Assembly (NCBI RefSeq): GCF_004340965.1
Contig: NZ_SLYA01000002.1
Span: 186,001-250,000 of the forward strand
DNA from: Sphingomonas sp. PP-CE-1A-559
GTDB taxonomy: Bacteria; Pseudomonadota; Alphaproteobacteria; Sphingomonadales; Sphingomonadaceae
Reading direction: 5' to 3'
Length of the DNA stretch: 64,000 nucleotides
Positions 7,900-16,621 of the stretch are shown here, piece after piece. The position numbers and the translations under genes were made by a program. Every line of letters begins with the position of its first letter. The stretch's first letter is position 1. Under the pieces are notes generated by a model. That model saw nothing but the letters and a program-made list of their open reading frames with translations. It was not told the DNA's origin and made no database searches.

Positions 7900-9444
7900 A
7901 TGGCAGCCCCCTCCGGCCCCGGTCCCGCCCCCCTCGTCGGCGGCTCGCTCGCCCTCACCGCGTTCGCGCTGGCGCTTGGCACCTTCATGCAGGTGCTCGA
8001 CACGACGATCGCCAACGTTTCTCTCCCCACCATCGCCGGTAATCTCGGCGTTTCCAGCGACAACTCCACCTGGATCGTCACCGCGTTTGCGGTGGCCAAC
8101 GGCGTCGCGGTGCCGCTGACCGGCTGGCTGATGGGCCGATTCGGCGTGGTGCGGACGTTCTGCGTGTCCGTCTTCCTGTTCACGATCGCGTCGTTCCTGT
8201 GCGGGATCGCGTGGGACCTGCCGTCGCTGATCGGCTTCCGCATCCTCCAGGGCGCGGTGTCCGGGCCGATGATTCCGGGCAGCCAGGCGCTGCTGATCGC
8301 TATCTTCCCCGTCCACAAGCGCTCCACCGCGCTCGGCATCTGGTCGATGACCACGCTGGTCGCGCCGATCATGGGGCCGATCCTCGGCGGCTACATCTCC
8401 GACAATTATCACTGGAGCTGGATTTTCCTGATCAACGTGCCGTTCGGGATGTTCTGCGCGTTCGTGTGCTGGAACAAGCTCGGCAAGCGCGACACGCCGA
8501 CGCGGAAGCTGCCGATCGACCAGGTCGGGCTGATCCTGCTGGTGATCTGGGTCGGTGCGCTGCAGATCGTGCTCGATCTCGGCAAGAACGACGACTGGTT
8601 CGCCGCCGACCGCATCGTCATCGCCGCGGTCGTCGCCGCGATCGGCTTTGTGGGCTGGATCATCTGGGAGCTGACCGACGCCAACCCGGCGGTGAACCTG
8701 TCGCTGTTCAAGAGCCGCAACTTCACCATCGGCACGATCGCGTTCTGCTTGGGCTATGCTGTGTTCTTCGCCAACACGCTGCTGCTGCCGCTCTGGTTGC
8801 AGACGCAGCTCGGCTACACCGCGACCTGGGCGGGGCTGGTCGCCGCACCATCGGGCGCGGTGGCGGTGATCCTGACGCCGTTCGTCGCGCGACTGAGCGG
8901 CAAGATCGACGCGCGCATCCTCGCCACGGTGGCGTTCGCGTCGTTCGGCTACTCCTATTACCTCCGCTCGGGCTATACGACGGGCGCGAGCTTCTACGAT
9001 TTGATGCTGCCGCTGATGGTGCAGGGGATCGCGATGAGCACGTTCTTCCTCGCGATGCTGACGATCTCGCTCGACCGTATCCCGGCGGAGCGGCTGCCGT
9101 CGGCGACGGGCATCTCGAACTTTGCGCGCATAACCTCGGGCAGCTTCGCCGCGTCGATCATCACGACCGCCTGGGATCGCCGCGAGACGCTCCACCAGAG
9201 CCGGTTGTCGGAAGCGATCGGGACCGGTTCGCCCTACCAGATGGCGCAGGGTGCGCTGACGCGGATGGGGCTGACCGACGTGCAGGCGGCGGGTGCGATC
9301 ACGCGGCAGATGGTGGCGCAGGCGTATCTGCTCGCGTCGACCGACCTGTTCCGCGTCTCGGCTTGGCTGTGCCTCGCGATGGTGATCATCGTCTGGTTCA
9401 CGCGCCGCGCGAGCCCCCCGCAAGGCCCGATCGCAGCGGATTGA
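7900..9444 (+). CDS. emrB: EmrB/QacA-type DHA2 drug:proton antiporter (MFS, 14 TM)
   Basis: Inner-membrane pump of 514 residues, the usual size for 14-helix DHA2 transporters. The family motif D1 is seen as VLDTTIANVSLPTIAGNLG (about residues 32-50) and a motif C-like stretch as RILQGAVSGPMIPGSQALL. The start at 7900 has ACGGAG 9 bases upstream. With the adaptor and outer membrane factor it should form an EmrAB-TolC-like exporter of hydrophobic toxic compounds under the MarR regulator. It is separated from emrA by 277 bases holding two hairpin repeats, unlike the 4-base overlaps of the earlier genes, so its expression may be set separately. Confidence 0.88.
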   Translation: MAAPSGPGPAPLVGGSLALTAFALALGTFMQVLDTTIANVSLPTIAGNLGVSSDNSTWIVTAFAVANGVAVPLTGWLMGRFGVVRTFCVSVFLFTIASFLCGIAWDLPSLIGFRILQGAVSGPMIPGSQALLIAIFPVHKRSTALGIWSMTTLVAPIMGPILGGYISDNYHWSWIFLINVPFGMFCAFVCWNKLGKRDTPTRKLPIDQVGLILLVIWVGALQIVLDLGKNDDWFAADRIVIAAVVAAIGFVGWIIWELTDANPAVNLSLFKSRNFTIGTIAFCLGYAVFFANTLLLPLWLQTQLGYTATWAGLVAAPSGAVAVILTPFVARLSGKIDARILATVAFASFGYSYYLRSGYTTGASFYDLMLPLMVQGIAMSTFFLAMLTISLDRIPAERLPSATGISNFARITSGSFAASIITTAWDRRETLHQSRLSEAIGTGSPYQMAQGALTRMGLTDVQAAGAITRQMVAQAYLLASTDLFRVSAWLCLAMVIIVWFTRRASPPQGPIAAD

Positions 9445-9577
9445 TCGCTCCGGTTGTCGTTTTCTTACCACAAGAGGGCCGTCGTACGATTGCCCGCTGA
9501 TTGAAACGTTATCGCAACCACTTCGCCCCTAACGGTCGCTTTACCAGATACCAACTGCCTGTGGGGGGCCAGCTACC

Positions 9578-9853
9578 ATGATGACCAAGAACACCGTTTT
9601 GCGGATCGCAGCCGCATGCCTTTTGTCGAGCGCGGCGCCAGCCTGGGCCGGTACGCCGACGACCTGCATACAGTCGATCAGCACGCCGCGCCTGGTCTGC
9701 GACGAAGGGGCGTGCGTGCGCGTCTCGGTCAAGGATTTGTGCGACGCCGTGCGCGCGTCCTATCCCGTCAAGCGCCGTGCCGTGAAGCCGATCCGCATCG
9801 ACGACAACCCGGTCCGTACCGAACTGACGCTGCTGATCGCCAGCGTCAGCTAA
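9578..9853 (+). CDS. Small secreted hypothetical protein (91 aa)
   Basis: A signal peptide (MMTKNTVLRIAAACLLSSAA, cleavage near AWA/G) leads into a mature part of about 65 residues with three cysteines (TCIQ, VCDE, ACVR) and a fourth in KDLCDA, compatible with two disulfides in the periplasm. A GGGGGG tract lies about 10 bases upstream; the start could be 9578 or the next ATG at 9581. The stop codon overlaps the stop of the convergent lactonase-type gene by 4 bases. No family is recognised. Confidence 0.6.
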   Translation: MMTKNTVLRIAAACLLSSAAPAWAGTPTTCIQSISTPRLVCDEGACVRVSVKDLCDAVRASYPVKRRAVKPIRIDDNPVRTELTLLIASVS

Positions 9854-10902
9854 GCGACGAAGGCATACGCGGCGCCGGGGACGTGCACCGCGAAGTCGGT
9901 CGGGGCGAGCGTCCCGTCCGGCAGGATATCGAGCATCGTCACGCGCTGATCGCGTTCGTGGACGACGATCATTCGGTTTTCCTCTTCCAACACCATGAAG
10001 AAGCGCGGCGACACGCCTCCGCTGGCGATATGCTGGAGGAGGGTGGGATCGCCGCCTTCGTTCACCGCGAAGACCGCGATGCTGTCATGGCCGCGGTTGG
10101 AGACGTACAGGCGGTCGCCCGCGGCATTGGCACCGATGTGCGCGACGATGTTCGCGCCGTGCCAGCCTGCGGGGAGGGTCGATAGTGACATGCGGGGCTT
10201 CAGATCGCGACCTTGAACGTCGAGCGCGAGAAGCGTGCTGTCGAGTTCGCAGATAAGATACGCCGATCGTGGATGACGCTCTTGGAAAAACAGGTGGCGC
10301 GGTCCTGATCCAGGCACTGCCTTGAGTGCCGTGTGCGGCTCTCCGAGTGTTGCCCGTTCCGCGTCGAATGCGAACGCGAGCACTTCGTCGGTGCCTAGAT
10401 CCGCAACATATAGGAATTGGTTGTCGAGACCAAACCCGACCCAGTGCGCGTGCGGCGATTGCTGGCGTTCGGGATCGGGGCCGCTGCCGTCATTGGCGTG
10501 CACCGTTGGCTGGCCGATCGGCAGGCCGCTCCGTGGATCCAGCCGAAACAGCGAGACGCTCCCGCTCGCATAGTTCGCGACCGCAACGCAGGATTGCGTG
10601 CGATCCAGCGCGGCATGGCACGGTGCTGCGCCACCGACCGGGACATGCGCTAGCCGGACCCAGCCCGAGGCGGTGCGACGGTGTACGCCGAGCGCGCCAT
10701 TGTCCTGCTCGTCGACCAGATAGTGAAGATCGAACCGCGACGAATATGTGCCGAACGATGCGTTGCGTGCATCCGGATATGGAGCGCCGAGCAAACCGGT
10801 TCTGCCGAGCGGATAGATACCGGCGCCGCCACCGCCGGCATAGGTGCCGATCCAGAGCGATCGCACGGTGTCGAAATCGGGGCGGGGGTCGGGAAGCGTC
10901 AT
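9850..10902 (-). CDS. Lactonase-family seven-bladed beta-propeller protein (6-phosphogluconolactonase-like)
   Basis: A beta-propeller protein of 350 residues. Blade motifs recur: SLWIGTYAGGGGAGIYPL at the N-terminus, VANYASGSVSLFRLD, HAHWVGFGLDNQFLYVADLG, GSGPRHLFFQ and DRLYVSNRGHDSIAVF. The pattern and length fit the family of 6-phosphogluconolactonase propellers (COG2706), which may hydrolyse sugar lactones. No signal peptide is present, so it is probably cytoplasmic. I start at the ATG at 10902 (MTLPDPRP); the frame extends 14 codons further but with Cys/Arg-rich non-conserved sequence. The true substrate cannot be read. Confidence 0.75.
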   Translation of the reverse strand: MTLPDPRPDFDTVRSLWIGTYAGGGGAGIYPLGRTGLLGAPYPDARNASFGTYSSRFDLHYLVDEQDNGALGVHRRTASGWVRLAHVPVGGAAPCHAALDRTQSCVAVANYASGSVSLFRLDPRSGLPIGQPTVHANDGSGPDPERQQSPHAHWVGFGLDNQFLYVADLGTDEVLAFAFDAERATLGEPHTALKAVPGSGPRHLFFQERHPRSAYLICELDSTLLALDVQGRDLKPRMSLSTLPAGWHGANIVAHIGANAAGDRLYVSNRGHDSIAVFAVNEGGDPTLLQHIASGGVSPRFFMVLEEENRMIVVHERDQRVTMLDILPDGTLAPTDFAVHVPGAAYAFVA

Positions 10903-10950
10903 GCAACGGCTTCTAGCCGCGGTCGGCCCGTCGTCGCATCCCAATTCGGA

Positions 10951-11103
10951 TCAGCGTTCGAGCAGCGCGATCAGCTGTTCGCGGTACAGCAGCGCCAGTT
11001 CCTCATGCATCTGCGCGATGATCGGGGTCGGCGCACGCATCGCCAGTACGGACTGGTCATCCATGCGGCGTTCGATCACGGAAGGGTGCGGTAGGAAGTC
11101 CAT
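10951..11103 (-). CDS. Small hypothetical protein (50 aa)
   Basis: An ATG at 11103 opens 50 codons ending in TGA at 10951-10953, giving MDFLPHPSVIERRMDDQSVL and then a helical region (PIIAQMHEELALLYREQL). It lies 48 bases upstream of the lactonase-type gene on the same strand and could be the first gene of that unit. The ribosome site (CACGGTGATA) is weak. Composition looks like a real helical protein; function unknown. Confidence 0.4.
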   Translation of the reverse strand: MDFLPHPSVIERRMDDQSVLAMRAPTPIIAQMHEELALLYREQLIALLER

Positions 11104-11180
11104 TATCACCGTGTTGCGCCGGCTATGTTGCCACGGGATTTCTCGCTAGGGTTAACGCCGGTAACCGCAGCAAGACGTGG

Positions 11181-11498
11181 ATGTTTCGTCAAAATTTCCA
11201 GAGGCTGGTATTGGCGTCGGCGTTGCCCTACCGCGGCGCGATGGGCGATCTGGATAGACTGGTACCTTCGGGGATAATCGAGCAATGGGTCTATCACCTG
11301 CGACGACAGCGTTCGCGGGCGAGCGACGCGATCTGGTTGATAGACCAAGGGTTTACCCTGCATGACGGGCAGGATGGTATTCCGTCGCACGACGCCACCG
11401 CGCGCTGGCGGGCTGAGCAGGAGACCGTGGTCGAGGAAGTGACCGCGTTGCTCGCGCTCTACGACAAGATCAACCTGGGCAAGGCCGACATCGCCTGA
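11181..11498 (+). CDS. Hypothetical protein (105 aa)
   Basis: An open frame of 105 codons with ordinary protein composition, including LVPSGIIEQWVYHLRRQR and a C-terminal helix EQETVVEEVTALLALYDKIN. A later ATG at 11240 (MGDLDRLV) is an alternative start. The antisense frame is also open but reads as an Arg/Pro-rich shadow. No domain is recognised; there is no strong ribosome site at either start. Confidence 0.45.
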   Translation: MFRQNFQRLVLASALPYRGAMGDLDRLVPSGIIEQWVYHLRRQRSRASDAIWLIDQGFTLHDGQDGIPSHDATARWRAEQETVVEEVTALLALYDKINLGKADIA

Positions 11499-11519
11499 CA
11501 TTCCCAGCCGGATGGGCTG

Positions 11520-11795
11520 CTATCCGGCATCACCGTAACTCCGGCGGATCAGGTCGCCGGTCTGCTCCAGCGACGAGCTTTGCGGTGGTTCGGCATCCGG
11601 CATATCGGCGACCAGTTCGGCAGTAGCCGCGAGTTGAAGATGTCGCTCGCTGAGTACCCGATGCGCGGTATAGGCCGCGTCCGAGCGCGCGGAAACGGCA
11701 AGTACCCGTTCCTGCGCAGCCCGGTCTTCATGATACGTGGCCCGATCACGCCACGCTGCGGCGTTGGTATCCGTCTGTTCGATGTCGTCGGTCAT
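11520..11795 (-). CDS. Small Ala-rich hypothetical protein (91 aa)
   Basis: A predicted all-helical cytoplasmic protein of 91 residues (MTDDIEQTDTNAAAWRDRAT). Residues about 20-60 (HEDRAAQERVLAVSARSD) show a heptad-like pattern of Ala, Arg and Glu. It converges with the 105-codon gene, with 21 bases between stops. No family is recognised; it resembles small sphingomonad hypotheticals only in general character. Confidence 0.5.
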   Translation of the reverse strand: MTDDIEQTDTNAAAWRDRATYHEDRAAQERVLAVSARSDAAYTAHRVLSERHLQLAATAELVADMPDAEPPQSSSLEQTGDLIRRSYGDAG

Positions 11796-11886
11796 ACTGC
11801 ATTCCGCCAGATGTCAAACTTGATCTATCTTAGTCGCTCCTTACACCATTATGTTTGTTAACGTATCGTTTCTGGCTGCATTTACC

Positions 11887-13299
11887 TCATGCGGCGGGGC
11901 GACTTGGCGCCTGCCAGCCACCACCCAGCGCACGGAACAGGTCGACTTGCGCCCCCGCGATCCGCGAGTCGGCGGCGGCAAGGTCCGTGTCCGTGTCCGC
12001 CAACGTACGCTCCGCGTCGAGGACGTCGAGGAAGTCGATCTGGCCTTCGCGTTGACGGGCACGGGTGATGCGGGCGGCGGTGGCGGCGTTGTCGTGCGCG
12101 GACTGTAGCTGCGTGCGGCGATCGAGTTCGCGGGCGTAGTTCGACAGCGCGGTTTCGGTTTCTTCGAGTGCGGTGAGGACGCTGCCGTCGAAATTGGCGA
12201 GCGCGCCACGCGAGTCCGCCTCGGCGCCGGCGATGCGCGCGCGGGCGGCGGACTGATTTAGCGACCAGTTCAGCAGGGGCCCGAGCAGCCAGCGGATCGG
12301 CCCGCCGGTGAAGATGTCGCCGACGCTAAGTGCGGTCGAGCCGATCGACCCGCCCAGCGAGATCTGCGGATAGAGCTGCGAGGTCTGGACGCCGATCCGC
12401 GCGGTCGCCGCGGCCAGCCGACGTTCGGCGGCGTGGACGTCGGGGCGACGTGCTAGCAACGCGGCGCCGTCGCCAATCGGGATCGGCTGGTCGAGGCGGG
12501 GCGTGGTGGTGCGGGCGCCGGCGGTTGCGGGCAGGTCCTGCGGGGTGCGGCCGGTGAGCGTGGCCATGCGGAAGAGCGCGGCTTGGCGCTCGGCCTCGAT
12601 CTGCGGGATGTTGGCGGCGCGCTGGTCGCGCAGGGCTGCGATGCGGACCTGGTCGAGGCGGGCGGCACGACCGGCGTCGACGCGCTTGCCGGTCAGCGTG
12701 TTCGACTTGTCGAGCAGGTCGACGATCCGCCGGGCGACCGCGAGACGTTCGGCGGACGAGGCTGCGTCGACATAGGCGCGGGTGGTGGCGGCGACGATCG
12801 AGACGCGGACGGCGTCCGCATCGGCCTGCGCTGCACCCACGTCGCCGCGCGCGGCTTCCACGTTGCGGCGGACGCGGCCGGCGAGATCGACCTCGTAGCT
12901 GACGTCGAGACCGACGTCGTAGGTAGCGCGCTCGCGGTCGAGGCCGGGCAGGTTCTGGAGTTGCGAGGTGCGCGCGTAATTGCCGCTAGCGCCCGCGTTC
13001 ACCTGAGGCTCGCGGTCGGTCTTCGCGCCGCGCAGGGATGCGCGGGCGCTGTCGAGCCGCGCGACTGCCACGCGCAGGTCGGTGTTCGCCGCGAGCGCGT
13101 CCGCGACGAGGCCGTCGAGGACGGGGTCACGGTACATCCGCCACCAGTCGTTATCCGGCGCGGTCGTGACGGTGGCAGCATTCGCGGTGACGAACGACGC
13201 CGCCGCCTTGGGTGGAGTGATCGGCGCGACATAGTCGGGGCCGGCGGCGCACGCGGCGAGCGTCAGCGCCGAGAGGCTCGCGAGGAGGGCGGACTTCAT
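11887..13299 (-). CDS. NodT-family RND outer membrane lipoprotein
   Basis: The outer membrane channel of the RND pump encoded just upstream, 470 residues. The N-terminus is a lipoprotein signal with lipobox LAAC (Cys17) followed by AGPDYV, the usual start of the family. Two OEP repeats with long coiled helices follow (RLDSARASLRGAKTD, AERRLAAATARIGVQ). I start at the ATG at 13299 with AGGA upstream; the frame extends 30 codons further into the end of the pump gene. The stop of the pump gene lies 12 bases inside this upstream extension, so the two genes are almost contiguous and surely co-transcribed. It is the last gene of the operon. Confidence 0.88.
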   Translation of the reverse strand: MKSALLASLSALTLAACAAGPDYVAPITPPKAAASFVTANAATVTTAPDNDWWRMYRDPVLDGLVADALAANTDLRVAVARLDSARASLRGAKTDREPQVNAGASGNYARTSQLQNLPGLDRERATYDVGLDVSYEVDLAGRVRRNVEAARGDVGAAQADADAVRVSIVAATTRAYVDAASSAERLAVARRIVDLLDKSNTLTGKRVDAGRAARLDQVRIAALRDQRAANIPQIEAERQAALFRMATLTGRTPQDLPATAGARTTTPRLDQPIPIGDGAALLARRPDVHAAERRLAAATARIGVQTSQLYPQISLGGSIGSTALSVGDIFTGGPIRWLLGPLLNWSLNQSAARARIAGAEADSRGALANFDGSVLTALEETETALSNYARELDRRTQLQSAHDNAATAARITRARQREGQIDFLDVLDAERTLADTDTDLAAADSRIAGAQVDLFRALGGGWQAPSRPAA

Positions 13300-13309
13300 G
13301 ATGCTGGTC

Positions 13310-16300
13310 CTATTCGGCTGGCTGAAGGGTCGCGGCGGGGGCGGGGCGGCGGCGTTCGAACCGCAGCGCCAGCGCCCGCGCGACGACATAGAAGGTGGGG
13401 GTGAAGAGCAGACCGAACCCGGTCACGCCGATCATCCCGAAGAACACCGCGGTCCCGAGCGCCTGGCGGAGTTCCGCACCGGCACCGGTCGCGATCACCA
13501 GCGGCACGGCGCCGAGAATGAACGCGAAGCTCGTCATCAGGATCGGCCGCAACCGGTCCTTCGCCGCGCGGACCGCGGCCTCGACCGGGGTGAGGCCGTC
13601 CTGTTCCTCGGCCTGCTTGGCGAACTCGACCACGAGGATCGCGTTCTTTGCGGCGAGCGCAATCAGCACGACCAAGCCGATCTGCGTGAGGACGTTGTTG
13701 TCCATGCCCCGCAGGTTCACGCCGGTCATCGCCGCGAGCAGACACATCGGCACGATCAGGATGATCGCGAGAGGCAACGTCAGGCTCTCGTACTGCGCGG
13801 CGAGGACGAGGAAGACGAACACCACCGCCATGCCGAAGACGAGCGCGGCGGTGCTGCCGGCGGCCTTTTGCTGGTATGCGATGCCGGTCCATTCATGCGC
13901 GTAGCCGGCGGGCAGCGACGCATCGGCAAGCTTTTCCATCGCGACCAGCGACTGGCCCGAGGAATAGCCCTTGGCGGTGTCGCCATCGACCTCGACCGCG
14001 GGGAAGAGGTTGTAGCGGACCACGCGGTACGGGCCGGTCTTGTCCTTGAACGTCGAGACCGAGCCGACCGGGACCATCTGGCCCGAGTTGGAGCGCGTCT
14101 TGAGGTTGGCGATGTCCGCGGTGGTGTTGCGGAACGGTGCGTCGGCCTGCGCGGTGACGCGGTAGGTGCGGCCGAGCAGGTTGAAGTCGTTGACGAATGC
14201 CGAGCCGAGATAGACCTGCAACGCTTCGAACACGCGCTCGGGGGGAACGCCCAAGAGGTTGGCCTTGGCGCGGTCGACATCGGCGAAGATGCGTGGCGTG
14301 GCGGTGTCGAAGAAGGTGTAGATCTGGGCGAGACCCTTGGTCTGGTTCGCCTGGCCGATCAGCGCGTAACTCGTCTTGCCGAGGTCGGCGTAACCGTGGC
14401 CGCCCTGGTCCTGCACCATCAGGCGATAGCCGCCGGCCGAGCCGATACCCTGGATGAGTGGCGGCGGGACGATCAGCAGTCGCGCCTCGGTGATGTCGCC
14501 GGTCGCCTTCTGCGATTCCGCCATGATGCTGGCGAGCGTGACGCCGAGTTTCTTGCGTTCCTCGAAGCTTTTGAGCGGGATGTAGGCGGCGGCCGAGTTG
14601 GGGGCGAGCGTCTGCGACGGGCCATCGAAGCCCGCGAGCATGACCGCGCCCTTGACGCCGGCGAGCGGCAGGATGCGCTTGGCGACCTTCTGCATCACCG
14701 CGTCGGTGCGCTCGACCGAGGAGCCGGGCGGAAGCTGGATGACGGTCAGGAAATAGCCCTGGTCCTGCGCGGGGACGAAGCCCGACGGCGTAATCGTGAA
14801 CACCCCGACCGTGACCGCGATCAGCGCGGCATAGGCGATCATCATCCGGCGCGGTGCGGTGACCAGGCGCGCGGTGAGGCGGGCATAGCTGTCGCTCATC
14901 CGCTCGAAGCCGCGGTTGAAGGCATCGCCGGCGCGGCGGACCGTACGGGTCAGGCGGTTGCCGGAGTCGGCGGGTGCGGTCGGCTTGAGCAGCATCGCGG
15001 CGAGTGCCGGCGACAGTGTCAGCGAGATCAGCAGCGAGATGATCGTCGCGGTCGAGATCGTCACCGCGAACTGGCGGTAGAACGCTCCTGAGAGACCGGT
15101 GAGGAACACGGTCGGGATGAACACCGCGCACAGCACGAGCACGATCGCGACCAACGCGCCCGAGACTTCGTCCATCGACGTGCGTGCGGCCTCCAACGGG
15201 GAGAGCCCGTGTTCGAGGTTGCGCTCGACATTCTCGACCACGACGATCGCATCATCGACGACGATGCCGATCGCGAGGACGAGGCCGAACAGCGAGAGGT
15301 TGTTGAGGCTGTATCCGGCGGCGGCGAGCACCGCGAAGGTGCCGATCAGCGAGACCGGGATCGCGACGATCGGGATGATCGCCGCGCGCCACTTCTGCAG
15401 GAAGACGAGGATGACGAGCACGACGAGGACCATCGCCTCGAAGAGCGTGTGCTTCACCGCGTCGATCGACTGCGCGATGAACTCGGTCGGGTTGTAGATG
15501 ACCTTGTATTCGAGCCCCTTGGGGAAGCGCTTCGACATCGACTCCATCTCGGCGGTGACGGCCTGCGCCGCGCCGAGTGCGTTCGAGCCGGGACGCTGGA
15601 AGACCGCGGCGATGACCGTCGGCTTGCCGCTGAGATAGGTATTCGCGCCGTAATCCTGCGCGCCGAGTTCGACGCGGGCGACGTCCGAGACACGGACCTG
15701 GCGGCCTTGCGCGTCGGTGCGGATGACGACGTCGGCGAACTGCTTGGGATCGGTCAGGCGGCCCTGCGTCTCGACGTTGAGCTGGAACGCGCTGTTGCCC
15801 TTGTCATAGGGCGGCTGGCCGAGCGTACCGGCAGCGACCTGGACGTTCTGCGCACGCAACGCGGCGACGATCTCGCCGGCGGTGAGGTCGAGTGCGGCGG
15901 CGCGACCGGGATCGATCCAGACGCGCATCGAATAATCGCGTGCGCCGAACAGCTGCACGTCGCCGACGCCGTCGATGCGGCTGAGGCGGTCGCGGACCTG
16001 CGTTAGCGCGTAGTTGGAGATATACCCGCGATCGAGCGAGTTGTCGGGCGAGACGAGGTTCACCACCATCAGGAAGTCGGGCGACGTTTTCCGCGTCACC
16101 ACGCCGAGACGCTGGACGTCCTCGGGCAGGCGCGGGACGGCGACGGCGACGCGGTTCTGGACGAGCACCTGGGCGGCGTCGAGATTGGTGCCGATCTTGA
16201 AAGTGACGGTGATCGTGACCTTGCCGTCGCCGGTCGATTGCGACGACTGGTACAGCATGTTGTCGACGCCGTTGATCTCCTGCTCGATCGGCGCGGCGAC

Positions 16301-16486
16301 GGTCTCGGCGACCGTCTCGGCCGAGGCACCGGGATAGGTCGCGCTGACGGTGACGGTGGGGGGAACGATATCGGGATATTGCGACACCGGCAGCGTCATG
16401 TAGGCGATCGCACCGACGATCGTGATGATCACCGCGATCACGCCTGCGAAGATCGGCCGGGTGATGAAGAAGCGCGAGAAGCGCAT
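13310..16486 (-). CDS. RND multidrug efflux pump, HAE-1 (AcrB/MexB) type
   Basis: The inner-membrane proton-driven pump, 1058 residues, close to the usual about 1050. It begins MRFSRFFITRPIFAGVIAVI, the classic N-terminal helix of the family. The proton-relay aspartates of TM4 are seen in GIVVDDAIVVVENVER. Two large periplasmic loops follow TM1 and TM7, and the C-terminal helices end near FGLLFTPTFYVVARAL. The start at 16486 has GAGGAAATTCCC directly upstream; the longer frame reads into a repeat. Partners are the adaptor upstream (136 bases away, with a family C repeat between) and the outer membrane factor downstream. Confidence 0.93.
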   Translation of the reverse strand: MRFSRFFITRPIFAGVIAVIITIVGAIAYMTLPVSQYPDIVPPTVTVSATYPGASAETVAETVAAPIEQEINGVDNMLYQSSQSTGDGKVTITVTFKIGTNLDAAQVLVQNRVAVAVPRLPEDVQRLGVVTRKTSPDFLMVVNLVSPDNSLDRGYISNYALTQVRDRLSRIDGVGDVQLFGARDYSMRVWIDPGRAAALDLTAGEIVAALRAQNVQVAAGTLGQPPYDKGNSAFQLNVETQGRLTDPKQFADVVIRTDAQGRQVRVSDVARVELGAQDYGANTYLSGKPTVIAAVFQRPGSNALGAAQAVTAEMESMSKRFPKGLEYKVIYNPTEFIAQSIDAVKHTLFEAMVLVVLVILVFLQKWRAAIIPIVAIPVSLIGTFAVLAAAGYSLNNLSLFGLVLAIGIVVDDAIVVVENVERNLEHGLSPLEAARTSMDEVSGALVAIVLVLCAVFIPTVFLTGLSGAFYRQFAVTISTATIISLLISLTLSPALAAMLLKPTAPADSGNRLTRTVRRAGDAFNRGFERMSDSYARLTARLVTAPRRMMIAYAALIAVTVGVFTITPSGFVPAQDQGYFLTVIQLPPGSSVERTDAVMQKVAKRILPLAGVKGAVMLAGFDGPSQTLAPNSAAAYIPLKSFEERKKLGVTLASIMAESQKATGDITEARLLIVPPPLIQGIGSAGGYRLMVQDQGGHGYADLGKTSYALIGQANQTKGLAQIYTFFDTATPRIFADVDRAKANLLGVPPERVFEALQVYLGSAFVNDFNLLGRTYRVTAQADAPFRNTTADIANLKTRSNSGQMVPVGSVSTFKDKTGPYRVVRYNLFPAVEVDGDTAKGYSSGQSLVAMEKLADASLPAGYAHEWTGIAYQQKAAGSTAALVFGMAVVFVFLVLAAQYESLTLPLAIILIVPMCLLAAMTGVNLRGMDNNVLTQIGLVVLIALAAKNAILVVEFAKQAEEQDGLTPVEAAVRAAKDRLRPILMTSFAFILGAVPLVIATGAGAELRQALGTAVFFGMIGVTGFGLLFTPTFYVVARALALRFERRRPAPAATLQPAE

Positions 16487-16524
16487 GGGAATTTCCTCGG
16501 TAGAGGGGCGCGGGCACACACCAA

Positions 16525-16618
16525 CACCACCCCGGCGGAGGCCGGGGCCCAATTGGGCGAACCGCAGTGATTAAGTCGAAACGCTATCCCAATTGGGCCC
16601 CGGCCTTCGCCGGGGTGG
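16525..16618. repeat. Family C inverted repeat, copy 2
   Basis: Arms of about 30 bases (16525-16557 and 16588-16618) with the family C core CCCCGGCCTTCGCCGGGGTG on the right. It fills the spacer between the membrane fusion protein gene and the RND pump gene, within one operon. Confidence 0.8.
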
Positions 16619-16621
16619 CGT

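Noticed and set aside
7744..9471. Reverse open frame of 575 codons opposite emrB
   Set aside because: Charged low-complexity shadow typical of GC-rich DNA; the plus frame is a clear 14-helix transporter.
11106..11501. Reverse frame of 131 codons
   Set aside because: It overlaps the 105-codon plus frame; the reverse protein has an Arg-rich, irregular composition. Neither is certain, but the plus frame is more protein-like.
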